From an uncultured Rhodopila sp. (GTDB lineage: Bacteria > Pseudomonadota > Alphaproteobacteria > Acetobacterales > Acetobacteraceae), in NCBI GenBank assembly GCA_903932145.1, contig CAIZFE010000062.1, positions 35,972 to 99,971 of the forward strand: DNA of 64,000 bases. Direction: 5' to 3'. Shown here one piece after another: positions 52,609-62,233 of the stretch (position 1 is its first letter; every line of letters begins with the position of its first letter). Under the pieces are notes generated by a model. That model ran no database searches. It was not told where the DNA came from and saw only the letters and a list, made by a program, of their open reading frames with translations. The position numbers and the translations under genes are program-made.

Positions 52609-53130
52609 CTAAGTCTTTGCCCCGGACGACAGCAAGTCGGCCGGCAACCAAACCCGTTGCACGCGCCAGGAGCCATGCCGAAACTCCATCTCCAGCTTGA
52701 TCGGGTCGGACTGGTCGTGTGCCCTCAGGCTGATCAGAAACGTGGTCGGGCTGTCAAAAAACGCCCAGTTCACATGCACGTCGGCGCCACGTCTCACCGG
52801 CGGGTCAGCCGGCAACGTTGCGGTCGCGGTCAGCAGCGCCTGCGGCGTGACCGCCTGATCGATCGCGCTCGATGCAATGCCGCGCACGAACGATGCGCCA
52901 AACGGCGGCAACTCGGCACCTGTCTTCGGCGTCGGATCGTCAGCCTCCAGATCGCACACGTCTTCCTTGATGCCTTCCCGCACAGCCGGCCAATTGATCA
53001 GGGATTCCAGCGTGCGGGCGTCGGCGCTCTCGATCGCCGAACCCAGCCGATACAGCGCCACATAGGGAGAGGCGCCATAAGCAACACCAAAACCAAGCAC
53101 CGTAGCCAGCAATGGCCATTTGGCCCGCAT
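52609..53130 (-). CDS. DUF2939 domain protein
   Basis: A 173-residue protein anchored or exported by an N-terminal hydrophobic segment (MRAKWPLLATVLGFGVAYGASPYVALY). The DUF2939 pattern follows: RLGSAIESADARTLESLINWPAVREGIKED, then an SFVRGIASSAIDQAVTPQALL segment and a C-terminal beta region ending KLEMEFRHGSWRVQRVWLP. ATG 53130 has GGAG upstream. Function of the family is unknown. Confidence 0.85.
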   Translation of the reverse strand: MRAKWPLLATVLGFGVAYGASPYVALYRLGSAIESADARTLESLINWPAVREGIKEDVCDLEADDPTPKTGAELPPFGASFVRGIASSAIDQAVTPQALLTATATLPADPPVRRGADVHVNWAFFDSPTTFLISLRAHDQSDPIKLEMEFRHGSWRVQRVWLPADLLSSGAKT

Positions 53131-53233
53131 CCGTATGCTCCGCTGTTGCAACTATCTGCCAGCATAACGCGCACCACCGGATGTATTTCCGTCAACCCCG
53201 CGACAGTGATGGCCACAACTGGGTGATAACCCG

Positions 53234-54391
53234 TTACCGCTGTCCTGAGCAAAGAATTTCGTTGTACACAACTGGATCGGTTATACCTTCGGTACCAAAC
53301 AGCAACACGCGGCTGTCGTTCGTTAAGAACAAGGCACTTCGCGATATGGGATGCGTCGCCACCGTAATCAACCCCGCCAGCCCGGCGACACCCGATTCGC
53401 CTATGGCGATGCCATCGTCGGCCAGCCGGCACACCGCATCCACCGCCGCCGAGTCCGGAATCGCCAGGAACGCCGTCGCCGCCCGCTCCAGTTCCTGCCA
53501 CGCCAACAGGCTGGGCTCGCCGCACGCCAGCCCCGCCATGATCGTGTCCAGATCGCCCCGCACCACCGATGGCGCGCCAGACCGAGCGCTTTCCAGCAGG
53601 CAGGCGGCGCGGTCCGGTTCCACAACGATCAACGCCGGGGCCGGGGAAAATCGAGCCCGCATCTGCACCGACACCGCGGCGGCGGCGCCTCCCACCCCCG
53701 CCTGGATGAACACATGCGTCGGCGGCGGGCCGGTCCATTGGTCCGCCGCCTCATCCGCCATCAGACGATACCCCTGCATCACGTCGCGCGGCACCTCGGT
53801 ATAGCCTGGCCAGGAGGTGTCGGAGACGACGAACCAGCCGTTCAATTGGGCGCACCGATCCGCCTCGCGCACCGCGTCGTCGTAATTACCGGGAACCAGC
53901 ACAACGTTGGCGCCGAACGCGGCGATCGCATCGACGCGGCCCTGGCTGACCGTTTCATGGACGAAGATCGTGCAGCCGCAATGGAACCGCCGGGCCGCCC
54001 AGGCGACGGAACGGCCGTGATTGCCGTCGGTCGCGCAGGTGACGGTGATCGCTTGCGTGCGATCGGCGAAGACGCCCGCCTCCAGATCGGAAAGACTAAC
54101 AGACATCGCGACGCCCTGGCGCGACAACGAGGCGGTCAGCAAATTGGCCACCGCGTAGGCACCGCCGAGCGCCTTGAAACTACCAAGCCCGAAGCGCGAT
54201 CCCTCATCTTTGATCCGAATCAGCGCCACGCCTGTCTGGTCGGCGATCCCCGGCAAATCAACCAACGGCGTGGCCGCGTAGCCCGGCCATGCGGTGATTG
54301 CCGCCTTGGCGCGCCGAAAGCCGCTGGCCGGCAGAACCGCGACGCCCGGCACCCCGAGGCGCGGATTAACGAAAAGTCTGAATCCATTCAT
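53234..54391 (-). CDS. dpaL: diaminopropionate ammonia-lyase
   Basis: A 385-residue PLP enzyme that converts 2,3-diaminopropionate to pyruvate and ammonia. The segment RIKDEGSRFGLGSFKALGG carries the PLP Lys at residue 73. VTCATDGNHGRSVAWAA and the Gly-rich IQAGVGGAAAAVSV are further hallmarks. The length is close to that of the family. It is divergent from the DenD-like gene with a 63-base shared promoter region. Confidence 0.92.
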   Translation of the reverse strand: MNGFRLFVNPRLGVPGVAVLPASGFRRAKAAITAWPGYAATPLVDLPGIADQTGVALIRIKDEGSRFGLGSFKALGGAYAVANLLTASLSRQGVAMSVSLSDLEAGVFADRTQAITVTCATDGNHGRSVAWAARRFHCGCTIFVHETVSQGRVDAIAAFGANVVLVPGNYDDAVREADRCAQLNGWFVVSDTSWPGYTEVPRDVMQGYRLMADEAADQWTGPPPTHVFIQAGVGGAAAAVSVQMRARFSPAPALIVVEPDRAACLLESARSGAPSVVRGDLDTIMAGLACGEPSLLAWQELERAATAFLAIPDSAAVDAVCRLADDGIAIGESGVAGLAGLITVATHPISRSALFLTNDSRVLLFGTEGITDPVVYNEILCSGQR

Positions 54392-54454
54392 TGATCAACG
54401 GTGGACCAGCGGGCGTTCCGGTGCAATTGATCACTACTGATGGAGGGCACCTGA

Positions 54455-55429
54455 ATGAAAATTTCGATCCTGGGCGGCGGCGGCTTTCTCGGCCGCAAAA
54501 TCGCGGCGAAACTGGCGACGGACGGCACGCTCGGGGGCCACACGGTGACCGGCCTGACGCTGTTCGACATGGCCGAACCGCCGAAGCCGGACGCGCCGTT
54601 CCCCGTCACATCGGTGGGCGGTGACGTCGTCAACCTGCCGGACGCCGCGATCCCGGAGGGCACCGATGTGATCTTCCACCTCGCCGCCGTGGTCAGCGCG
54701 CAGGCCGAGGCGGATTACGATCTCGGCCGCCGGGTCAACATCCGCGGCACCGACGCGGTGATTGATCGCTGTAGAGCTCTGGGGACAAGGCCCAGGGTCG
54801 TGTTCACCAGTTCGGTAGCCAGCTTCAGCACCAACCAGGACACCACGCTGCCGGACAACACACGGCAGATTCCCGGCAACAGCTATGGCGCGCAAAAGGC
54901 GGCAGCGGAGTTGATCCTGGCGGACGCCTCCCGGCGCGGCTTTCTTGATGTCGTGTCGGTGCGGCTGCCCACGGTGATCGTGCGTCCGGGCCGGCCGAAC
55001 AAAGCCGCGAGTTCGTTCTTCTCCGGCATCGTGCGCGAACCACTGCTGGGTTTGGACACCGAATTGCCGGTTCCCGACGATTTCGCCGTCTGGGTGTGCA
55101 GCCCGCGGCGGGCGGTGGACTGGCTGATGCACGCGGCGTCGATGGACACCAGCAAGATGGGGCTGGACCGCAGCATCGATCCGCCGGGCATCAGCACCAC
55201 CGTCGCGCATCTGCTCCAGGCCCTGGATCAGGTTTCGCCCGGCGCCTCGTCACACATAAAGCGGGTGCCGGACGAGACCATCGCGGCGATCGTCTCCACC
55301 TGGCCAACTGCCTTCGAAGCGTTGCACGCCCGCACGCTCGGTTTTCCGGCGCACGAACCTGTGTTGGAGGTGATTCGGGCATTCGTGGAGGACGATCTGG
55401 CGGCAACGCGGGCGGATCGGGGCATGTGA
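54455..55429 (+). CDS. denD: DenD-like NAD-dependent epimerase/dehydratase
   Basis: A 324-residue extended SDR protein resembling D-erythronate dehydrogenase, which oxidises C4 acid sugars. The cofactor loop is ISILGGGGFLGRKIA, the catalytic pair is in NSYGAQKAAAE, and the family segment VSVRLPTVIVRPGRPNKAASSFFSGIVREPL is strong. GGAGG precedes ATG 54455. The usual DenD partners (kinase OtnK, aldolase OtnC) are not next to it, so a related substrate is possible. Confidence 0.85.
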   Translation: MKISILGGGGFLGRKIAAKLATDGTLGGHTVTGLTLFDMAEPPKPDAPFPVTSVGGDVVNLPDAAIPEGTDVIFHLAAVVSAQAEADYDLGRRVNIRGTDAVIDRCRALGTRPRVVFTSSVASFSTNQDTTLPDNTRQIPGNSYGAQKAAAELILADASRRGFLDVVSVRLPTVIVRPGRPNKAASSFFSGIVREPLLGLDTELPVPDDFAVWVCSPRRAVDWLMHAASMDTSKMGLDRSIDPPGISTTVAHLLQALDQVSPGASSHIKRVPDETIAAIVSTWPTAFEALHARTLGFPAHEPVLEVIRAFVEDDLAATRADRGM

Positions 55430-55486
55430 ATGCTCAACTGCCACAACCATCCGATATTTTTACCACACTGATGCCCTAATCCGAGG

Positions 55487-57439
55487 ATGAATTGTTGCGT
55501 GGAGCCGGGTCCGGTTCCACAACCGATTTCGCTTTTCTCTTACTTTGGCTGGACGTCCCGAATGCCGACCATCCACGGCGATTCTGCAATTGCGGGTCCG
55601 CACGGCGCCCGCCTCGCCGGGAAGCCTGCGCCCGCCACGCCGGACGTTCCAGAATCAAGACGAACCCAGGTCCGGCGGCCGCGCCGGCCGATCGGGTCGG
55701 CCGTCATGCATGCGCCGCAGGTGTTGCGGGCGCTGGTCCGGGCGGATGAAATCTGGCTGGTCGTGCTGGCGGCGTTCCTGGGGTGTGCGACCGGGATCGT
55801 GGTCTGGATGATGACCGAGACGACCCAGTTGATCCACCAGACGCTGTTCGTGATCAAACCCTATCAGCGCCTGAGCGCGATGGCATCGCTCGATCCGTTT
55901 CGGACCGTCCTTGTCCCTTGTATTGGCGGGCTTGTCCTCGGGTTGGTGACACTGGGCATCGGACGTTTCTGGCCCCGGCGCACGGTCGATCCGATCGAGG
56001 CGAATGCCTTGTTCGGCGGCCGGATGTCGTTGAACGGCAGCCTGATCGTCGTGCTACAGACCATGATGTCGAACGGAGTCGGGGCATCGGTCGGGCTGGA
56101 AGCGGGCTATACTCAGATCGGATCGGCCATCGCGTCCCGCTGGGGGCATGCGTTCCGAGTCCGGCGCAACGATTTGCGCCTGCTGGTCGGATGCGGTGCC
56201 GCCGCCGCGATCGCCGGCGCCTTCAATGCGCCGCTGACCGGCGCGTTCTATGCGTTCGAACTGGTGATCGGCACCTACACATTAGTAGCGTTTGCCCCGG
56301 TCGCGGTGTCAGCTCTGGTATCGCAGGCGGTTGTCCATGCGCTGGGCGGCTCGATCTTCGATCTGGCGCCGGAGGTTCCGGCCCATATCGATGCGTTGGA
56401 CTACATCCCCATCCTCGCTCTGGGCATGCTGTGCGCCCTGCTGGGTATTTCCATCATGCGCGGCGTCACCATCACGGAGGAGTTGTTTCGCAAAAGCGGC
56501 GTCCCGGTCTGGCTGCGTCCCGCCATCGGAGGGCTGGCGATCGGCCTGCTGGCGCTGGTGACACCGGCGGTGCTGTCGTCGGGCCACGGCGCGTTGGGCC
56601 TGACATTCGAGGTGCATGAGTCGCTGCGCTGGGTCGTGCTGCTGGTGGTGCTGAAGGCGGCCGCCTCGGCGATCTCCATCGGGTCCGGCTTTCGCGGCGG
56701 CTTGTTCTTCGCCTCGCTGTTTCTGGGGGCATTGTTGGGCAAGGCGTTTGCCGGCGCGCTGGCACTGGTCAGCGCCCAGCATGCGATCCCGCAAGAGGTC
56801 TGCGCGCTGGTCGGCATGAGCGGGCTGGCGGTGGCGATCATCGGCGGGCCGCTGACGATGGGCTTCCTGGCGCTGGAGGCGACCGGCAGCCTGCCGATGA
56901 CAGTCGCGGTGCTGGCGGCGTGCGTGGTGTCCTCGCTGACCGTGCGGCGGACGTTCGGCTACTCGTTCGCCACATGGCGGTTTCATCTGCGGGGCGAGGC
57001 GATCCGCAGCGCCGTGGATATCGGCTGGATGCGCAATCTGACCGTTGGCCGGATGATGCGGCGCGAAATGCGCACGGTGCGGGGCGACACGCCGTTGCGC
57101 GCATTCAAGCGAGACTTCCCGCTGGGCGCCGCGACACGCGTCATCGTGCTGGACGACGACGACCGCTATGCCGGGATCGTGCTGCTGCCGGAGGCCCACG
57201 CCGATGCGGACGACGATCACAAGGTGCGCGATATCGTCCATCACGCCGACGTCATTCTGCTGCCGCAGATGACGATCAAGGAAGCGGTGGCCATGTTCGA
57301 GAACGCCGAAAGCGACGCTCTGGTGGTGGTGGACAGCGCGCAGGAGCGGCATGTGATCGGCGTGCTGACCGAACAATATGCCTTGCGGCGCTACACCGAT
57401 GAACTGGATCGGCGGCGGCGGGAACTGTCGGGCGAGTAG
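55487..57439 (+). CDS. ClC chloride channel/transporter with CBS domains
   Basis: Up to 650 residues. Residues 90-500 hold the ClC membrane domain. The usual GREGP is represented by GASVGLEAGYTQIG, keeping the gating Glu, and GxFxP by SGFRGGLFFASLFLG. The C-terminal 130 residues contain two CBS-type segments (VGRMMRREMRTVRG and VILLPQMTIKEAVAMF). The first 60 residues look poorly conserved, so the true start may be ATG 55562 or ATG 55706. ATG 55487 has only CCGAGG adjoining it. Confidence 0.85.
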   Translation: MNCCVEPGPVPQPISLFSYFGWTSRMPTIHGDSAIAGPHGARLAGKPAPATPDVPESRRTQVRRPRRPIGSAVMHAPQVLRALVRADEIWLVVLAAFLGCATGIVVWMMTETTQLIHQTLFVIKPYQRLSAMASLDPFRTVLVPCIGGLVLGLVTLGIGRFWPRRTVDPIEANALFGGRMSLNGSLIVVLQTMMSNGVGASVGLEAGYTQIGSAIASRWGHAFRVRRNDLRLLVGCGAAAAIAGAFNAPLTGAFYAFELVIGTYTLVAFAPVAVSALVSQAVVHALGGSIFDLAPEVPAHIDALDYIPILALGMLCALLGISIMRGVTITEELFRKSGVPVWLRPAIGGLAIGLLALVTPAVLSSGHGALGLTFEVHESLRWVVLLVVLKAAASAISIGSGFRGGLFFASLFLGALLGKAFAGALALVSAQHAIPQEVCALVGMSGLAVAIIGGPLTMGFLALEATGSLPMTVAVLAACVVSSLTVRRTFGYSFATWRFHLRGEAIRSAVDIGWMRNLTVGRMMRREMRTVRGDTPLRAFKRDFPLGAATRVIVLDDDDRYAGIVLLPEAHADADDDHKVRDIVHHADVILLPQMTIKEAVAMFENAESDALVVVDSAQERHVIGVLTEQYALRRYTDELDRRRRELSGE

Positions 57440-57523
57440 GGGACAGTGTTCAATCGATGCGCCTCCATGACAGGACCATCCGTCTGACCTACACTGCCTG
57501 TCACGCAATGATAGGGGACGGAC

Positions 57524-58363
57524 ATGGGGCCGCTTGTAACGACGGAATTTCTGGCCGGGGAACTCGGCAAGCCGGACCTTCTGGTGTTCGACGCGACGAA
57601 ATACCTGCCGAACGAACCTAAGGACGGCAGGACGGAGTTCCTCCGCGCCCACATTCCCGGCGCCCGGTATTTCGACATCGACCAGATCGCCGACCAGGAC
57701 ACCGATCTGCCGCACATGGTCCCCACCCCGGGCCGATTCGCCAAACTCATGGCCGCGCTTGGCGTCAGCAACACGTCCAGAATCGTATTCTACGACCAGA
57801 AGGGGTTGGCCTCGGCCGCGCGCGGCTGGTGGCTAATGGGGCTGTTCGGCCACGATAACGCCGCGGTGCTGGATGGCGGATTGCCGAAATGGCTGAAAGA
57901 GGGCCGTCCGACGCAGGACGGCGAACCGGCGGCGCCGGCACCGGCCGCATTCCAACCGAACTATCGCGGCGCCCAACTGCGCGGCGTCGGCGACATTCTT
58001 CGCAATGTGCTGACCCGCGATGAACTGGTGCTGGACGCCCGTGCCGCCGGCCGTTTCACCGGTGCGGTGCCGGAACCGCGCGCCGGCATGCGCAGCGGCC
58101 ACATTCCCGGTTCCGCCAGCGTCCCCTACACTGACCTGCTGCATGCCGACGGCACCTTCCGGCCAGCCGGTGAGGTTCGCGCCCGCTTTGAAGCCGCTGG
58201 CGTTGATGGATCGCGGCCGCTGGTCACAAGCTGCGGCTCCGGCGTCACCGCCTGTATCCTGACGCTCGGTTTGCGGGTCGCCGGATTCCCGGAAGGGGCG
58301 GTATATGATGGTTCATGGACGGAATGGGGCGGCCGCTCCGACACCCCGATCGAGGTAGGTTAA
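57524..58363 (+). CDS. sseA: 3-mercaptopyruvate sulfurtransferase
   Basis: A 279-residue two-domain rhodanese-fold enzyme. The catalytic loop TSCGSGVTA carries Cys237; the CGSGVTA form is that of mercaptopyruvate sulfurtransferases, while thiosulfate-specific rhodaneses have CRKGVTA. The N-terminal inactive domain ends in WWLMGLFGHDNAAVLDGGLPKW. AGGGGA stands before ATG 57524. It is 4 bases from the cystathionine beta-lyase gene, indicating joint sulfur amino acid metabolism. Confidence 0.93.
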   Translation: MGPLVTTEFLAGELGKPDLLVFDATKYLPNEPKDGRTEFLRAHIPGARYFDIDQIADQDTDLPHMVPTPGRFAKLMAALGVSNTSRIVFYDQKGLASAARGWWLMGLFGHDNAAVLDGGLPKWLKEGRPTQDGEPAAPAPAAFQPNYRGAQLRGVGDILRNVLTRDELVLDARAAGRFTGAVPEPRAGMRSGHIPGSASVPYTDLLHADGTFRPAGEVRARFEAAGVDGSRPLVTSCGSGVTACILTLGLRVAGFPEGAVYDGSWTEWGGRSDTPIEVG

Positions 58364-58367
58364 CAGT

Positions 58368-59558
58368 ATGACCGACGAAACCAAGAAGCGCGGCTTCCGC
58401 ACCACCCTGTCCCACGTCGGCCGGGGCACGAAGCGGGAGCACGGGTTCGTTAACCCGCCGCTGCTGCGCGGCTCCACCGTCCTGGTCCCGACCGTCAAGG
58501 AGCGTCTGGCGCTGGCCGCCCAGCGTGGTGCGCAGGTGCTGACCTACGGAACCGGCGGTTCGGCAACGCATTGGGCGCTGGAAGATGCTATTTCCGCCAT
58601 TGAGGGCGGCACGCGCTGTTACGTCGTTTCTACCGGGTTGGCGGCGGTGACGACTCCGTTGCTGGCATGGCTTAAGGCCGGCGATCACATGCTGATGCCG
58701 GATCACGTCTATGGCCCGGCGCGCAATTTCGCCTCCGGCATGCTGACCGGGTACGGGGTGGAAACGACCTACTATGCGCCGGAGATCGATGAGGCCGGCA
58801 TCGCCGCGCTGATGCGGCCGAACACCAAGGTGGTCTATACCGAAAGCCCCGGCAGTCACACGTTCGAGGTACAGGACGTTCCCGCCATCGCACGGGCCGC
58901 GCACGCCGGAGGCGCCAAGGTGTTCATGGACAACACCTGGGGCATCCATCACTTTCAGCCGTTCACGCATGGCGTTGATGTCTCGATCCAGGCAGCGACG
59001 AAGTATCTGGCCGGGCATTCGGATGTGCTGATCGGCGCGATCACCGTGAACAACGACGCCGACTGGCAGATCCTGCACGCCGCCGGCCGGATGCTGGGCC
59101 AATATGCCAGTCCGGACGATTGCTGGCTGACCCTGCGCGGCATCCGCACCCTGGCCGTGCGGTTGCAGGCGCAGATGGACGCCGCGTTGCTGGTCGCGCA
59201 CTGGCTGCGCCAGCAGCCCGAGGTCGCCCAGGTGCTGCATCCCGGCCTTCCCGGCGCGCCGGGGCACGAATTGTGGCGCCGCGACTTCACCGGCGCCTGC
59301 AGCCTGTTCGGAATCGAGTTCCAGCGGCACTTCACCACCGCCGCGACGCATCGCTTCGTCGAGGCATTGGACCTGTTTGGGATCGGCGCCTCCTGGGGCG
59401 GCTACGAAAGCCTCGCGGTACCGACGACCGGCTTCGTCACCCGCACCGCCGGCAGCGGCACGTTTGCCGGACCGGTTGTGCGGATGCACATCGGGTTAGA
59501 AGATGTGGACGATCTGATCGCCGATCTGAAGCAGGGATTGGCCGCGCTGCGGGAGTAA
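58368..59558 (+). CDS. metC: cystathionine beta-lyase
   Basis: A 396-residue PLP enzyme of the Cys/Met metabolism family, cleaving cystathionine to homocysteine, pyruvate and ammonia. N-terminal segment HGFVNPPLLRGSTVLVP, PLP phosphate region TYGTGGSATHWALEDA, and DNTWGIHHFQPFTHGVD precede the PLP Lys212 in AATKYLAGHSD. Length is normal. Only 4 bases separate it from sseA, with GGTTAACAGT as the weak ribosome site, so coupling is likely. A family 1 repeat follows. Confidence 0.93.
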   Translation: MTDETKKRGFRTTLSHVGRGTKREHGFVNPPLLRGSTVLVPTVKERLALAAQRGAQVLTYGTGGSATHWALEDAISAIEGGTRCYVVSTGLAAVTTPLLAWLKAGDHMLMPDHVYGPARNFASGMLTGYGVETTYYAPEIDEAGIAALMRPNTKVVYTESPGSHTFEVQDVPAIARAAHAGGAKVFMDNTWGIHHFQPFTHGVDVSIQAATKYLAGHSDVLIGAITVNNDADWQILHAAGRMLGQYASPDDCWLTLRGIRTLAVRLQAQMDAALLVAHWLRQQPEVAQVLHPGLPGAPGHELWRRDFTGACSLFGIEFQRHFTTAATHRFVEALDLFGIGASWGGYESLAVPTTGFVTRTAGSGTFAGPVVRMHIGLEDVDDLIADLKQGLAALRE

Positions 59559-59573
59559 TATTTGTTCTTTAGG

Positions 59574-59603
59574 CGTCATGGCCCGGCTTGCCGGGCCATC
59601 TCG
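59574..59603. repeat. single family 1 palindromic repeat after metC
   Basis: CGTCATGGCCCGGCTTGCCGGGCC followed by ATCTCG. The core GGCCCGGC-TT-GCCGGGCC is a perfect palindrome. Sixteen bases after the metC stop, it may act as a transcription end. Confidence 0.8.
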
Positions 59604-59669
59604 TATGCTCCGGTCCTGGAATAGGCAGCCCGGACAGACCGAACCATGAAGGCAACGCTACAATCCCAA

Positions 59670-60048
59670 CTACCCCCAGGTCGCCTGGCTGCCCACCAGG
59701 GTAATCGTGATATGGCCCATTGTCGTATCGGCCTTGGCGCCGTGCCAATGCCGCTCACCCGCCTTGATTTGTACGACGTCTCCCGGATTGATTTCGCGTT
59801 GCTCACGCTCGGTTGCCACCATGCCGGAGCCTGACGTAACGACCAGTATTTGGTCGCAGTTATGCGTGTGCCATCCTGTGGATGCAGCCTTGGCTGAAGT
59901 TCACCACGCTACAGTTAAAATTCGCGGATTCGCCGGGTTCAATGATGGTCTGACGGGTGCGGTCAACCGGCCCGGTCCATCCTTCACTGCGCTCCGCGGC
60001 GCCTTCGGCCGGAACGTTAGGGACGTCTTTGAGCGTAACTACCTTCAT
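59670..60048 (-). pseudogene. cupin-domain protein, frameshifted
   Basis: ATG 60048, with GGGAGGAACATC upstream, opens MKVVTLKDVPNVPAEG and continues to SVVNFSQGCIHRMAHA before a premature TAA near 59861. One base shifted, the same strand reads RWHTHNCDQILVVTSGSG, EINPGDVVQIKAGERHWHGA and ends at 59670. Joined, these make one 125-residue cupin with both metal-binding motifs (WHTHxxxQ and HWH). A one-base insertion at about 59874-59876 explains the break. Either a genuine frameshift mutation or a sequencing error. Confidence 0.85.
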
Positions 60049-60215
60049 GATGTTCCTCCCCTCTGCTGTTAGCGGATGTCCAGCCGTCAGATAACCCGCC
60101 CAACAGGCAGGAAGACCGGTTAACAGACGAAGCTTACCGACGGTCCCTGACCGGCGCCAAATCACAAACCGCCACGCCCGGAGCTTCTAACGGCCACGCA
60201 ATCCGCGCCCGAGCG

Positions 60216-61253
60216 TCAGAAGCCTGAGGACGCCTGATCTTCCGCTACGCGAGACCCGGAACGCAGGCGCCGTGCGTTATTGACGATGCCGCCCGGCCGG
60301 TCCTGACCGTCGGGCTTGGCGGTCGCCAGTCTTAAAACGTCCAAGTAACCGGTTTGCACCTCCATCCGTGCGGCATGCGGACCGCTCGTCAGGATATTGT
60401 GGATTTTGGGAAGATTGTAGCAGGGCACATAGAACAGCAGATGATGTTCCAGGTGATAATTAACGAAATATGGCGCGATGAAGATGCGCTCAATCAGGCT
60501 CACTCGTGTGGTGCGGGTATTCCTCAAAGGATCGTTCGAATCCGGCACAACGGCATGCTCGGCGATGTTGCGGATGCGGGTGATCACCATCATCCAGGTC
60601 AGCAGCGGAACGAGCCAGAGCAGAGGATACGCCCACCAGACCCCCAGGAGCGTCAAACCGGCCAGTAAAACCAGGTTGGTGGCCACCGGCGGTCCCAACC
60701 GTGTCCAAAAATGCCGAAGCCGTTGCGCAACAGGCCACGTTGCATCACCGAGCGCGTTCAGGATTTGGGCTTTGCGCTGGTGGTAGCCGGTCTGGCCGGT
60801 GATATCGCGGACGAGTTTGCGGCGGTAGCTGGTCCGGGTGATCGGGAACGGCGCCGACAGCACGAGGTCCGGGTCGTCCTTCTGTTGCGTATGCGCGTGG
60901 TGAGCGAGGTGATAGCCCCGATAGGCGCGCGTGTCGGCAAAAACGGGCCATGCGCAAAACCACTGGCTGATGGCCATGTTGCGCGCCTCGTTGCGGGAAA
61001 AACAGCCATGCGCGCCGTCGTGCATAAGGATCGCCAGCCCAAGTTGGCGGGAGCCGATCAGCATGACCGCCAGCACATAAGTCAACGGATTGGGAAACGA
61101 GGCGACGACCGCGATTGATCCGAGGATCACGCCCCAGGCATGCAGAACCAAGGCGATGCCCTTCCACTCGATGCGGGTACGCAGCGCGCCAAGCTCCGCC
61201 GGGGTCAGCAGTTCTCTGGCAGGGATGCGACGCGGGGCGATGGTAGCGGACAC
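60216..61253 (-). CDS. fatty acid desaturase family protein
   Basis: A 345-residue membrane di-iron enzyme. The three His boxes are HDGAHG, HLAHHAHT and NYHLEHHLLFYVP. Hydrophobic spans lie between residues 30-80 and 180-220. The fourth segment CYNLPKIHNIL fits the acyl-desaturase and beta-carotene-hydroxylase-like group. It may desaturate membrane lipids. No clear operon partner. Confidence 0.9.
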   Translation of the reverse strand: MSATIAPRRIPARELLTPAELGALRTRIEWKGIALVLHAWGVILGSIAVVASFPNPLTYVLAVMLIGSRQLGLAILMHDGAHGCFSRNEARNMAISQWFCAWPVFADTRAYRGYHLAHHAHTQQKDDPDLVLSAPFPITRTSYRRKLVRDITGQTGYHQRKAQILNALGDATWPVAQRLRHFWTRLGPPVATNLVLLAGLTLLGVWWAYPLLWLVPLLTWMMVITRIRNIAEHAVVPDSNDPLRNTRTTRVSLIERIFIAPYFVNYHLEHHLLFYVPCYNLPKIHNILTSGPHAARMEVQTGYLDVLRLATAKPDGQDRPGGIVNNARRLRSGSRVAEDQASSGF

Positions 61254-61400
61254 TGGAATATCTTGCTGGTTTTTAAGGATGTGGGGACGTTTCGTCCAAC
61301 CATAGCACGGATCGGTTCCCCGGTCATCGGCGCGGATATCTGAGGTTACTAATCCGATCCACCAAGATCGGCTGCTGAATGGACGGTGGATTGGATTGTC

Positions 61401-62150
61401 CTACCGCACCTTTGACGCCAACCGCACCGGTGCCTGGCGATAAGCGTCCAGCGACCGTCCCGGCGTTACCGCACCGTCCAAGCCCTTCGCCTGTGGAATC
61501 ATCCGGGCCACGTTCGACCGGATCGCCGTTCCCATTGGGAAGCGATTGCCGGTGGCCGCATGCCACCCGGGCGGCGGCGGCGTGGTCATTTCGGCGAATT
61601 TTTGTTCTTCCGGCCACGCGGCATAGACTCGCCGCTGATACTCCTGGCCGAGCTCCGGCGTCGCGGAATGATACAGTTCCACCGCCTTCGGCCAGGATCG
61701 CGTCTTCTCGAACAATTGCACCAAGAACCGGGCGCCGTATTCGACGTTCGCGGCCGGGTCAAACGCGATACTCATGCCGGGGAAGGCGTCCGGGTGCCAG
61801 GTCAGGCTGATCTGCATGCAGCCGACATCGACCGACCGCGTCGCCTTCAGCCGCATCGCAATGGCGGCAGCCACGGCCTGATTTTTCGTTTCATAGAAAT
61901 TCGACTGACCATCCATATTGATGGTCCACGGCCACGGGTTGAAGCCGCCTGAAGCCTGATCCCGCCGTCCGCTTTCCACCCTCGCGATCGCCGCCAGCAA
62001 ATGCAAGGGTATGCCGTGGGCGCGTTCGGCCGCGGCAATCGCCTGCCGGCACATCCCGGTCGGAGCCGGCTGCAAGAACGGGTCGATGTCCGCGCGCGCG
62101 GCGCTCGGCGTCAGCAGCGCGAGCAGGACGGGGATCGGGTGCAAGTTCAT
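61401..62150 (-). CDS. lytic transglycosylase domain protein
   Basis: A 249-residue exported murein-cleaving enzyme. Signal peptide MNLHPIPVLLALLTPSAARA. The SLT domain carries the catalytic Glu59 in LAAIARVESGRR. Later segments are VDVGCMQISLTWHPDAF and NVEYGARFLVQLFE. The C-terminal 60 residues are Pro/Arg rich. Similar stand-alone proteins accompany conjugation or flagellar systems, but none is nearby. Confidence 0.88.
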   Translation of the reverse strand: MNLHPIPVLLALLTPSAARADIDPFLQPAPTGMCRQAIAAAERAHGIPLHLLAAIARVESGRRDQASGGFNPWPWTINMDGQSNFYETKNQAVAAAIAMRLKATRSVDVGCMQISLTWHPDAFPGMSIAFDPAANVEYGARFLVQLFEKTRSWPKAVELYHSATPELGQEYQRRVYAAWPEEQKFAEMTTPPPPGWHAATGNRFPMGTAIRSNVARMIPQAKGLDGAVTPGRSLDAYRQAPVRLASKVR

Positions 62151-62233
62151 GCATCGGCTTTACAGCCTAAAGATGAACAAAAAGTTTACGCGCAGGGATT
62201 AAAAACCGAGCGGGCGGCCCGAACCGATCCGGA

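Noticed and set aside
56309..57715. 468-codon minus-strand frame over the ClC gene
   Set aside because: Gln/Arg/His-rich shadow crossing the end of ClC into sseA.
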